From the NCBI GenBank assembly GCA_910577325.1, contig CAJTMR010000019.1:1-64000 (forward strand): 64,000 nt of DNA, in the 5' to 3' direction. Below, in pieces: positions 1 through 7,011 of this stretch (the stretch's first letter is position 1; each line of letters starts with the position of its first letter). The notes under the pieces were generated by a model. That model was given only the letters and a program-made list of their open reading frames with translations. It did no database searches and was not told the origin of the DNA. The position numbers and the translations under genes were made by a program. The stretch is from an uncultured Parabacteroides sp. Lineage in GTDB: Bacteria; Bacteroidota; Bacteroidia; Bacteroidales; Tannerellaceae.

Positions 1-36
1 GAATCGGGTAAGGGAAACTATGTCTCTACTTAGAGC

Positions 37-396
37 TTAAATGAAAGAGCCGTGGTCGGCATACAGACGATTGCGAAGCGTGGTGGTCGGAACACAATAA
101 ATCTCGCATGGGGAATTTACCTTGATAGAAACTTTTGATGGAACTCCGTAGATAGAATCCGGGAAATCCGCTACGAACTCCCCGGCAAATTCCAGATTGA
201 TGATGTGCTCGTTGCCTTCCGGATCGACAGCTATATACTTAAGAGTCCCTTCCTTGACAAAACCGATATAACGACCTATTCTGCCGGCTTCCAAAAAAAA
301 AATCTCCGGTCTCATAATGGTACAATTCTCCCTCCCTGACGCAAAGGTCACGCCAGTAACCGGTATCAATCGTTGATATGTAAGGATTGAATTCAT
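37..396 (-). pseudogene. Crp/Fnr-like cyclic-nucleotide-binding domain, interrupted
   Basis: The 119-residue frame resembles the N-terminal cNMP-binding beta-roll of Bacteroidales Crp/Fnr regulators, with a stretch like GRIGRYIGFVKEGTLKYI followed by EFVADFPDSIYGVPSKVS. Family members usually have about 190-220 residues, with a C-terminal helix-turn-helix that is absent here. A TAA at 37-39 ends the frame. Reading through it, the frame stays open to the window edge (A L S R D I V S...), so this looks like an in-frame nonsense mutation in a gene continuing beyond position 1. The alternative is a short stand-alone sensor domain. The call of broken gene is an inference; the domain similarity is fairly clear. 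Confidence 0.55.
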
Positions 397-414
397 TCAT
401 TGCCTACGTTAGGA

Positions 415-1491
415 TTATTTCTCCTCATCAATAATCATGCCACTACCCAGGCAAAGATGATGGTCTTTGTCGTAGACCACGCCGTATTGTCCGGGGGCGA
501 TTCCCTGTATCTTGCAGTCGGATTCGATGCGGTAGAGGTCACCGATGTGGCGGATGCGGCCAGAGGTGAAGTCCGGCGTATGGCGGATTTTGAACGTGAT
601 CTCTTTCTCGTCCGTAAATTCTCCCCACGGATCTTCGGTGATGAAGTCGAAGCCGTGCAGGTTGATAGTCTTGCCGTATTGCGTTTCCGGATCGTAGCCG
701 TTGGAGACGTAGATGATGTTACGCTTGATGTCTTTCTTGATGACGAACCACGGTCCGCCGCTCAATCCCAACCCTTTGCGCTGCCCGATGGTATGGAACC
801 AATAACCGTTGTGCTTGCCCAGTACCTTGCCTGTTTCCAGTTCGACGATTTTTCCGGTCCGTTTGCCTAAGTAACGCTCGATGAAGTCATTATAATTGAT
901 CTTGCCTAAGAAGCAGATTCCCTGGCTGTCTTTCCGTTTGGCGCTCGGCAATTTCTGCTGTTCGGCAATGGCGCGTACTTCGCTTTTCATCAGATGCCCG
1001 ATCGGGAACATCAACTTCTGTATTTGCAGACGGGTGATCTGGCCGAGGAAGTCGGTCTGGTCCTTTACCGGGTCCTTGGCGGTCGAAAGCCATACCTTGC
1101 CGTCTATCTCGGTTGTCGTGGCATAATGGCCGGTTGCTATTTTATCGAAGTCTTTTCCCCATTTTTCCTCGAAGCAGCCGAACTTGATGTATTTGTTGCA
1201 CATCATATCCGGGTTAGGGGTGAGACCGCGTTTGACGGAATCGATGGTGTAGCTCACCACGCGATCCCAATATTCATCGTGCAAGGAGACGATTTCAAAC
1301 CGGCATCCGTACTTCTTGGCAATATAGGATGTGATCTCGATATCTTCTTCGGCGGGGCAGTCTATGTATCCGTCTTTATCTTCCATGCCGATACGGATAT
1401 AGAAAATGGTAGGATCATATCCCGCCTCTTTCAACTGGTGGACTACTACGGAGCTGTCGACTCCTCCCGATACTAATGCTGCAATTTCCAT
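415..1491 (-). CDS. mnmA: tRNA-specific 2-thiouridylase MnmA
   Basis: This is a 358-residue protein with the PP-loop ATP pyrophosphatase motif SGGVDSS at residues 8-14. The two catalytic cysteines expected for the family are present: C98 in the context [12 protein letters not shown] and C193 in the context SQGICFLG. MnmA adenylates and then thiolates U34 of Lys, Glu and Gln tRNAs, taking sulfur from a persulfide relay. Length is typical. Bacteroidales often carry more than one MnmA paralogue, so this could be the second copy. A -7 box on the minus strand at 1517-1524 gives a short leader and supports the start at 1491. The repeat element beginning at 1565 sits just upstream of that promoter. 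Confidence 0.93.
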   Translation of the reverse strand: MEIAALVSGGVDSSVVVHQLKEAGYDPTIFYIRIGMEDKDGYIDCPAEEDIEITSYIAKKYGCRFEIVSLHDEYWDRVVSYTIDSVKRGLTPNPDMMCNKYIKFGCFEEKWGKDFDKIATGHYATTTEIDGKVWLSTAKDPVKDQTDFLGQITRLQIQKLMFPIGHLMKSEVRAIAEQQKLPSAKRKDSQGICFLGKINYNDFIERYLGKRTGKIVELETGKVLGKHNGYWFHTIGQRKGLGLSGGPWFVIKKDIKRNIIYVSNGYDPETQYGKTINLHGFDFITEDPWGEFTDEKEITFKIRHTPDFTSGRIRHIGDLYRIESDCKIQGIAPGQYGVVYDKDHHLCLGSGMIIDEEK

Positions 1492-1516
1492 ATTTTTACG
1501 ATGAATAAGAATTATA

Positions 1517-1524
1517 CAAAGGTA
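1517..1524 (-). promoter_or_regulatory. -7 box for mnmA
   Basis: The minus strand reads TACCTTTG, matching the Bacteroidetes primary sigma -7 consensus TAnnTTTG, 26 bases upstream of the mnmA start codon. Confidence 0.6.
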
Positions 1525-1564
1525 CGGTAAATTTTTTAATTAAAAACAGGAGAGATGCTTTGGC

Positions 1565-2291
1565 CAGGGCAACCGCTCCAAAAATTGCTATCTGGGATCA
1601 CTTCTCTTCTTCCGTGAAAATTTAGCAAACCAACTATCATACTATCACATCCGGCCGTTAACTACTGCTTCACAATATGTTAAAGCATGATAGTAGCTGT
1701 TTTTTACTATCATTCTACTATCATGCATCTATCATGCATCTATCATGCTTTTTACATAAATTTTTATTTATATAACTGATAATATGATATTTATGTTTGC
1801 ATAGGCAAAAACAGCCATCGGCGAAAAAGATGTAAAAACGAGGCATAAAAGTGCCTCCGACACGGCAGATAAACATCCCCGCACCTCCGTAAAGGTCTCA
1901 CGCAGACCCGGGTCTGCACCTCTCCCGCACCCGGGTCTGTGTGGTGGGTACACCCGGGTCTCAAGCGGCTTTAAAAGCTGTTTTTGACAAAAGAAAAGCC
2001 TGTCTTGATGAAAAAAGAAGCTGTTTTAACATGTTTTGCACCTGTTTCCGGACGATCCCTGTTTTCATCGTATAATTGATACACTGGATGTTATCGTTTT
2101 TCGCTATGATAGTTATGATAGATGAATGATAGTACAAAATGGCAACTATCATGCCATAACATATTGGTTTTAAATAATATACAAGCGAATATGATAGTGT
2201 GATAGTTGTTTTTGCAAAAACATTTATGTATTCAGTCCGTATCGGTGGCGAAAACAGATGGACGCTTTATGATTCTGGTGCCGTTGCCCTG
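1565..2291. mobile_element. 727-bp TIR element, copy 1 (non-autonomous)
   Basis: The ends are 19-bp inverted repeats related to CAGGGCAACCGCACCAAAA, with mismatches in this copy: GCTCC on the left, TTCTGGTGCCG on the right. A 9-bp direct repeat TGCTTTGGC flanks it at 1556-1564 and 2292-2300, which is a target-site duplication. No transposase is encoded. The arms (about 1620-1760 and 2100-2215) hold many CTATCAT/ATGATAG motifs, including two direct 11-bp units GCATCTATCAT. The central 1776-1972 segment is GC-rich, contains three ACCCGGGT boxes, and is identical to the cores of the copies at 30.1 and 45.7 kb. Short frames exist: a GTG-started 61-codon frame in the core and a 63-codon frame at 1961-2152. 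Neither resembles a known protein. Confidence 0.9.
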
Positions 2292-2364
2292 TGCTTTGGC
2301 CGCTTCGGTTTGTTGCGAGGCTGACAGACGGGCGTCTGTTCGATCGACAGATATGTCAAAATCG

Positions 2365-2649
2365 TCAGGCTCCGATATATCCTTTCAGCGCATCCACATA
2401 ATCCTCGAACGCCTGCTTGCCGGCAGGCGTGATCCGGCAAGTCGTGCGGGGCTTTTTCCCGACGAAGCTTTTTTCCACTTCGATATATCCGGCTTCGCTC
2501 AATTTGTCTATCTGCACGCTCAGGTTGCCGGCGGTCGCCTGCGTCTTTTCTTTCAGATAGACAAAATCAGCCTCCTCTGCCGATAAAAGAATGGACATGA
2601 CCGCAAGCCGGAGCTGGGAGTGTAATAATGGATCTAATTCTTTGAACAT
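2365..2649 (-). CDS. Small winged-helix transcriptional regulator
   Basis: The 94-residue protein fits the winged-helix family found next to membrane proteins in many Bacteroidetes (MarR/PadR-like, PF13601 type). It has an N-terminal helix (LHSQLRLAVMSILLS), then a recognition-helix region (TQATAGNLSVQIDKLSEAGYIEVEK), then a wing (KKPRTTCRITPAGKQAFEDY). It is probably a cytoplasmic dimeric DNA-binding protein. Its start overlaps the 3' end of the membrane-protein gene at 2634-3222 by 16 bp on the same strand, so the two are likely co-transcribed. The effector is unknown. A short palindrome at 2323-2338 lies downstream. Confidence 0.8.
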   Translation of the reverse strand: MFKELDPLLHSQLRLAVMSILLSAEEADFVYLKEKTQATAGNLSVQIDKLSEAGYIEVEKSFVGKKPRTTCRITPAGKQAFEDYVDALKGYIGA

Positions 2650-3222
2650 AGCTGCTTCATTTGTTTATTCAGGATGTGTCCCGGTATGATCATCATGACG
2701 ACAAAGATAGCTGCAAACGCCAATAATTTGTCGACTCCGTTTATGAACAGAAGGGAAAAAGACAAGGCTGTGCCGATCGTCCCGGCCAAAGTCATCGGCT
2801 TGAATTTGGTGACGCAACCGGAAAGTGTCGTTGCCATTCCCATCAATAACGGGATCATAAACAGGATGTCGATCTTTCTAAAAAATGCGAAGCAGGATAA
2901 GAACCAACCGACTAACCCGAATACGAGCCATATCTGGTTTGTGATCCGGTCCATGTAATTCTTTACGCCTCTCTTTTCGTTTTTCCGGCTGAAAAGCCAA
3001 GTGAGCGGTCCGGCTATGGCAGGCAGGGCGAACCAGATATAATGGACCTTGTAGGAGTCGATTTGTAAGAAAGCAAACCAAATAACAATTGTAATAACAA
3101 CTGTCGTATCCCCATATCAGAAGCGGATAAGCGGCATGCCGGGCTACATTTTCTTGTGTTTCCTTGATCATCCGGGTAATTAGCTCCAGACTTTCTCTCT
3201 CGTTTAATTTTCTATCTTCCAT
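2634..3222 (-). pseudogene. Four-helix membrane protein gene, frameshifted
   Basis: Two overlapping frames together encode one protein of about 196 residues. The first frame (start at 3222) gives a soluble N-terminus with LNERESLELITRMIKETQ and reaches LLIWGY. It then becomes non-membranous. From the same point the other frame gives TTVVITIVIWFAFLQID, then WFALPAIAGPLTWLF, then the hydrophobic segments of the 106-residue frame ending at 2634. The shift lies near 3105-3112 (GGATACGACAG where GGATACACGACAG would restore the frame), consistent with loss of one AC dinucleotide. The likely original product is an inner-membrane protein paired with the winged-helix regulator that follows. An assembly error is possible. 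A start at 2954 could still make the last three helices. Confidence 0.75.
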
Positions 3223-3225
3223 GAG

Positions 3226-3293
3226 TTTATTCGTTTTTATTTTATTCGTTTTTATTTTATTCGTTTTTATTTTATTCGTTTTTATTTTATTCG
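3226..3293. repeat. 15-bp tandem repeat, about 4.5 units
   Basis: TTTATTCG recurs at 3226, 3241, 3256, 3271 and 3286, each copy followed by TTTTTAT, giving perfect 15-bp units. The array starts 3 bp upstream of the start codon of the minus-strand membrane gene (3222), so it fills that gene's leader. Such arrays change copy number by slippage. Confidence 0.95.
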
Positions 3294-3319
3294 TATATAC
3301 ACTGTTAATTCAAAGATGA

Positions 3320-3514
3320 TTATTTTTCATTGAGACGGTTTCTTTCGAAGGCCGAACTTCTTTCGATCTTGCTTTCTTTCCCTTGTCGGGTCATTACCAG
3401 GACGTTCCCTTTTTCACCCCGTACGTTGCTTATCTTTACGATAATTGTTCGTGCCATTACTGAACTGCAACTGAAGATCAATGCTAAAATGCTTGCTATT
3501 ATAATCCATTTCAT
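3320..3514 (-). CDS. Short secreted protein, DUF2141-like N-terminus
   Basis: The start at 3514 gives a 64-residue protein. It is preferred over the longer frame because a strong AAGGAGG lies 7 bases upstream and the product then begins with a clean signal peptide (MKWIIIASILALIFSCSSVMA). The mature part, TIIVKISNVRGEKGNVLVM, resembles the first beta strands of DUF2141 proteins, which are normally about 130 residues long, so this may be a truncated relative. A minus-strand -7 box at 3625-3632 could drive it. Function is unknown. Confidence 0.5.
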   Translation of the reverse strand: MKWIIIASILALIFSCSSVMARTIIVKISNVRGEKGNVLVMTRQGKESKIERSSAFERNRLNEK

Positions 3515-3557
3515 TTTTTGTCCTCCTTTTCTTCTTCTTTGGTTTGAAATAAATAAG

Positions 3558-3654
3558 TTTATGATATAAACCATATATGGATTAAAAAAGTGCAAGGAGC
3601 TGCGCATATCTCACTTGCATGCTGCAAATATAAAATGATTTATAATATAAACCA
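3558..3654. promoter_or_regulatory. Promoter with flanking 16-bp direct repeats
   Basis: TTTATGATATAAACCA (3558-3573) and TTTATAATATAAACCA (3639-3654) differ by one base. Between them, on the minus strand, is a -7 box TATATTTG (3625-3632). The repeats therefore sit upstream of and in the leader of the transcript for the small secreted protein, as paired operators would. No regulator is assigned. Confidence 0.4.
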
Positions 3655-3922
3655 AATAAAAAGGAGGAAATATTTTGTTAGGTTGTCTTTTTAGGAGAAA
3701 TGCGTATGTTTTAGATCCTAAGATGTTTAGGAGGATTTTGATGAGGTAGGGAATGTGTCAATAAGAGAAATACTTTCTTTATTTCGGAAGAAGACAATTT
3801 TCGATTTATATGACAGGTAAATCGGATTTTGCCTGTGGGTAGCCGTTTGTCGACAATCGTCGGTAGGCAACGGTGTTTACGCGAATATACAAAATAATCC
3901 GATGTAATTTCCGAAATATCTG
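3655..3922. other. Intergenic stretch without a supported gene
   Basis: Together with the promoter regions on either side this forms a 465-base gap between genes. A 75-codon minus-strand frame here has no recognisable domain, and it covers the promoter of the DPP III gene, so I do not call it. Confidence 0.5.
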
Positions 3923-3930
3923 TACCTTTG
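3923..3930 (+). promoter_or_regulatory. -7 box for the DPP III gene
   Basis: TACCTTTG lies 50 bases before the ATG at 3980. Confidence 0.6.
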
Positions 3931-3979
3931 CGAAACAACCTTTTGGTGAATAGTATTAGAAAAAATTAAAAGTTAGTAT

Positions 3980-6037
3980 ATGAAAAATATAATGTTATCG
4001 CTTATGACTGCAATGGCTATGACTGCTTGTACGGGGCAGGAAGCTGAGAAGGCGGACGCTACTCAGGATAAATTCAATTACGTGGTGGATCAGTTTGCTG
4101 ATCTCCAGATACTGCGTTATCAGGTTCCGGGATTTGAATCCCTTTCTTTGAAGCAAAAACAACTATTATATCATTTGTCGGAAGCAGCTTTGATGGGGCG
4201 GGACATTCTGTTTGACCAGAATTGCCGGTATAACCTGCCGGTCCGCCGTATGTTGGAGGTTATTTATAAGGAATATAAAGGAGACCGGAAAGACCCGCAG
4301 TTCGTTGCTTTGGAAACTTATCTGAAAAGGGTCTGGTTTGCCAATGGTATTCATCACCATTATGCGGAAGATAAGTTCGTTCCGGGTTTTACTCCCGAAT
4401 TCTTCCGGACTTGCGTTTCGCAGGTTGAGGTTTCTGCGCTTCCGTTACGTGAAGGGCAGACGGTAGAACAGTTTGTGGCCGAGATCACCCCTGTGATCTT
4501 TGATCCGGCTGTGATGGCTAAACGTACGGTCCAGAGCGGGGATGCCGATCTGATTCGGGCTTCAGCCAACAATTATTATGGTGAAGGCGTCACTCAAAAA
4601 GAGGTAGAGGACTTCTATATGGAAATGAAGGCAGGAAAAGACACGGTTTCTCCGATCTCGTATGGCTTGAACAGCCGTTTGGTAAAAGAGAACGGGAAGC
4701 TTGTCGAAAAAGTCTGGAAAGTAGGTGGCCTGTATTCTCCGGCAATCGAAAAGATCGTGTCGGAGTTGCAGAAAGCGGTTGCTTTTGCCGAAAATGACGC
4801 ACAAAAGGCAATCATCGGGAAACTGATCGAATATTACCGGACTGGTGATTTGAAAACATTTGATGCCTATTCGATCCTGTGGGTGGAAGACACGGCTTCG
4901 GATGTTGACTTTGTAAACGGCTTTATCGAAACATACGGAGATCCGTTAGGAATGAAAGCAAGCTGGGAATCAACCGTGAATTTTATAAATAAGGAGGCGA
5001 CGAAGCGGACGAAGGTGATCAGCGACAATGCGCAATGGTTCGAAGATCATTCACCGGTCGATAAACGTTTTAAGAAAGAAAAAGTGAAAGGTGTCAGTGC
5101 GAAGGTGATTACGGTTTCCATGTTGGGAGGAGACTGCTATCCGGCGACCCCGATTGGCATAAACCTGCCGAATGCCGACTGGATCCGCCGCGATCATGGT
5201 TCGAAATCCGTTACGATCGAGAATATCACCGAGGCATACGACAAAGCCTCTCTGGGGAATGGCTTCAATGAAGAATTTGTCTGGAGCGACAAGGAGCGCG
5301 GGGACTTGAAGAAATACGGATTCATCACCGACAACCTGCATACCGACTTGCATGAATGCCTGGGGCATGGTTCCGGCAAATTGCTTCCCGATACTGATCC
5401 GGATGCTTTGAAGGCATACAGCTCGACATTGGAAGAGGCGCGTGCCGATCTTTTCGGTTTGTATTATCTGGGAGATGCCAAACTGGTGGAACTCGGACTT
5501 GTGCCGGATGCGGAAGCCTATAAGGCCGAATACTATAAATATATAATGAATGGCCTGATGACGCAACTGGTCCGGATCGAGCAGGGCAAGAATGTCGAAG
5601 AAGCCCATATGCGTAACCGTCAACTGATCGCTAAATGGGTCTATGAAAAAGGAAAGGCAGGCAATGTTATCGAACTGAAAAAACGGGATGGCAAGACATT
5701 TGTGACAGTCAATGATTATGCGAAACTGCGCGATTTGTTCGGCGATTTGCTGGCAGAAGTGCAACGGATCAAGAGTGAGGGTGATTTTGCCGCCGGAAAA
5801 ATGCTGGTAGAAGAGTATGCCGTAAAGGTCGATCCGGTTCTTCATGCCGAAGTGCTGGAGCGCTATGCCAAGTTGAACTTAGCTCCGTATAAGGGATTTG
5901 TGAATCCGGTGATGAAGGTAGTCAAGAACAGCCAGGGAGAAGTAACGGATGTTGTACTGGATTATACCGAAGGGTATGCTGACCAGATGCTTCGGTATAG
6001 CAAAGAGTATTCGTTTTTACCTACTTATAATGAATGA
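3980..6037 (+). CDS. Dipeptidyl peptidase III (M49), lipoprotein
   Basis: The 685-residue zinc exopeptidase removes dipeptides from the N-terminus of short peptides. The zinc motif of the Bacteroidetes branch, HECLGH, is at residues 458-463; other M49 members have a longer HEXXGH variant. The second metal ligand lies in EEARAD around residue 486. The N-terminus (MKNIMLSLMTAMAMTAC) is a lipoprotein signal with the cysteine at residue 17, so the enzyme is probably anchored in the envelope. The next gene overlaps its stop codon by 4 bases, suggesting one transcript. Confidence 0.93.
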   Translation: MKNIMLSLMTAMAMTACTGQEAEKADATQDKFNYVVDQFADLQILRYQVPGFESLSLKQKQLLYHLSEAALMGRDILFDQNCRYNLPVRRMLEVIYKEYKGDRKDPQFVALETYLKRVWFANGIHHHYAEDKFVPGFTPEFFRTCVSQVEVSALPLREGQTVEQFVAEITPVIFDPAVMAKRTVQSGDADLIRASANNYYGEGVTQKEVEDFYMEMKAGKDTVSPISYGLNSRLVKENGKLVEKVWKVGGLYSPAIEKIVSELQKAVAFAENDAQKAIIGKLIEYYRTGDLKTFDAYSILWVEDTASDVDFVNGFIETYGDPLGMKASWESTVNFINKEATKRTKVISDNAQWFEDHSPVDKRFKKEKVKGVSAKVITVSMLGGDCYPATPIGINLPNADWIRRDHGSKSVTIENITEAYDKASLGNGFNEEFVWSDKERGDLKKYGFITDNLHTDLHECLGHGSGKLLPDTDPDALKAYSSTLEEARADLFGLYYLGDAKLVELGLVPDAEAYKAEYYKYIMNGLMTQLVRIEQGKNVEEAHMRNRQLIAKWVYEKGKAGNVIELKKRDGKTFVTVNDYAKLRDLFGDLLAEVQRIKSEGDFAAGKMLVEEYAVKVDPVLHAEVLERYAKLNLAPYKGFVNPVMKVVKNSQGEVTDVVLDYTEGYADQMLRYSKEYSFLPTYNE

Positions 6038-6729
6038 TAAATCGTATGTTGCAGGATGAATTAAAAGAAATACGGACTCAGCTTCGCTTGGCGATGAATG
6101 GGGTGATCTCTACCAGCATGCGCGAGAAGGGTATTGCCTATAAGCTGAATTTCGGTGTTCCTCTGCCAGAAATCAGGCAGATTGCCGCTACGCATAAACC
6201 GGACTCCGAGCTGGCCGCTGCCTTGTGGAAGGAAGATATCCGCGAATTCAAGATATTGGCTTCTCTCTTGCAGCCGGTGGACGAGTTCTCGTCCCGAAAG
6301 GCGAAGCAATGGGTGAAGGAAATCCCTTATCTGGAAATCGCGGAACAGTGTAGCCATAATTTGTTTTATAAGTTGCCGGATGTGGAGGATCTGTTGCTTG
6401 AGCTGATTTTTAATGTGGAAGACGAATATGCACGTACGGTAGCTTATCTTGTCTGGGCCGAACTGTTTAAGGCGGGAAAGGAACTGATTGCTCCGGTGAG
6501 GGCTGCATTTATTGCAGAGTGTATGCGTACGGTAGCCAAGCCTGATTTCGAGGCGTCCTTCAAAGAAAAGCAGGCTGCGGTGAAAGCTATGAAGTTCTAC
6601 GGAAGGCAGTCGGCAGAACGGGCGCGGCAAATGTTGGGCGGGTTCGACGAATTCCCTGAATTTATGGATACGTCCGAAGGGCGGGAAATATATAATGATT
6701 TAAAATTTGAATTTGAATATTGTCGTTAA
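6034..6729 (+). CDS. DNA alkylation repair protein (HEAT-like)
   Basis: The 231-residue protein is of the AlkD-like family (PF08713), all-helical HEAT repeats that bind alkylated DNA. Family-like segments include FGVPLPEIRQIA, LWKEDIREFKILAS, YLEIAEQCSHNL and EYARTVAYLVWAEL. It starts inside the stop codon of the DPP III gene (ATGA overlap). A second ATG at 6046 is an alternative start. Many members of this branch lack proven glycosylase activity, so the role is stated at family level only. Confidence 0.85.
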   Translation: MINRMLQDELKEIRTQLRLAMNGVISTSMREKGIAYKLNFGVPLPEIRQIAATHKPDSELAAALWKEDIREFKILASLLQPVDEFSSRKAKQWVKEIPYLEIAEQCSHNLFYKLPDVEDLLLELIFNVEDEYARTVAYLVWAELFKAGKELIAPVRAAFIAECMRTVAKPDFEASFKEKQAAVKAMKFYGRQSAERARQMLGGFDEFPEFMDTSEGREIYNDLKFEFEYCR

Positions 6730-6754
6730 GGCTTTGCGTTTAAAATAAATGCGC

Positions 6755-6762
6755 TAACTTTG
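6755..6762 (+). promoter_or_regulatory. -7 box upstream of fur remnant and purA
   Basis: TAACTTTG at 6755-6762 has a -33-like TTTG at 6733-6736, spaced 18 bases. It was probably the promoter of the old fur gene and now serves purA with a leader of about 240 bases. Confidence 0.65.
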
Positions 6763-6789
6763 TCGGTCGCGTGGGGTCGCAACTTGAAG

Positions 6790-6982
6790 ATGGATGCAAA
6801 AAAGTACACAGAGATGCAAGACCTGTCCACCAGGTATCTTGCTGGGAAAAACTACGGAAGACCGAGGAACGGTATGCTACATTGGAATGTCTGTGCAGTT
6901 TCCCGGTTATTTCGATATGTGTTTGCTTCATCAGAAATTGGAGAAAATGAAATGTAAGTACCGGCTTCGGCGGAAGAAGTAA
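6790..6982 (+). pseudogene. fur/perR-family remnant
   Basis: Three frames in succession rebuild the N-terminal winged-helix of a Bacteroidetes Fur-family repressor. Frame one from ATG 6790 gives MDAKKYTEMQDLSTRYLAGK. The next frame, from about 6855, gives RKTEERYATLECLCSF. A third frame, from about 6902, gives GYFDMCLLHQKLEKMK and then KYRLRRKK before a stop at 6980-6982. The pattern RKTxERYAxLE...GYFDxxxLHxKLE is the classic Fur N-terminal block. The rest of the protein (DNA-recognition helix onward, and the dimerisation and metal domain; normal length about 150-160) is missing before purA. In many Bacteroidales a Fur-family gene lies directly upstream of purA, which fits the position. At least two indels plus a 3' deletion make an assembly error unlikely. 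Confidence 0.8.
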
Positions 6983-7011
6983 GAATATTAACATCTATAT
7001 AATTATAAACG

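Noticed and set aside
1768..1953. 61-codon frame in the element core, repeated in all copies
   Set aside because: Its start is GTG, no ribosome site is seen, and its conservation is fully explained by the identical DNA of the core. Kept only as part of the element description.
1556..2301. Element copy 1 as a CRISPR-like array because of its many TATCAT repeats
   Set aside because: Units are 7-11 bp in both orientations without uniform spacers, and the element has transposon-type ends and target duplications.
3711..3938. 75-codon minus-strand frame upstream of the DPP III gene
   Set aside because: No recognisable motif, and it runs across the promoter of the plus-strand gene.
5051..5845. Long minus-strand frame inside the DPP III gene
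   Set aside because: Shadow of a strongly coding plus-strand gene with a complete zinc site.
6760..6957. 65-codon frame upstream of purA taken as a real small gene
   Set aside because: It is the first frame of the broken fur gene, extended by chance; the other frames carry the rest of the Fur pattern.
6763..7011. purA leader as a structured riboswitch or 6S-like RNA
   Set aside because: Short stems can be drawn, but the sequence is better explained as decayed fur coding sequence.
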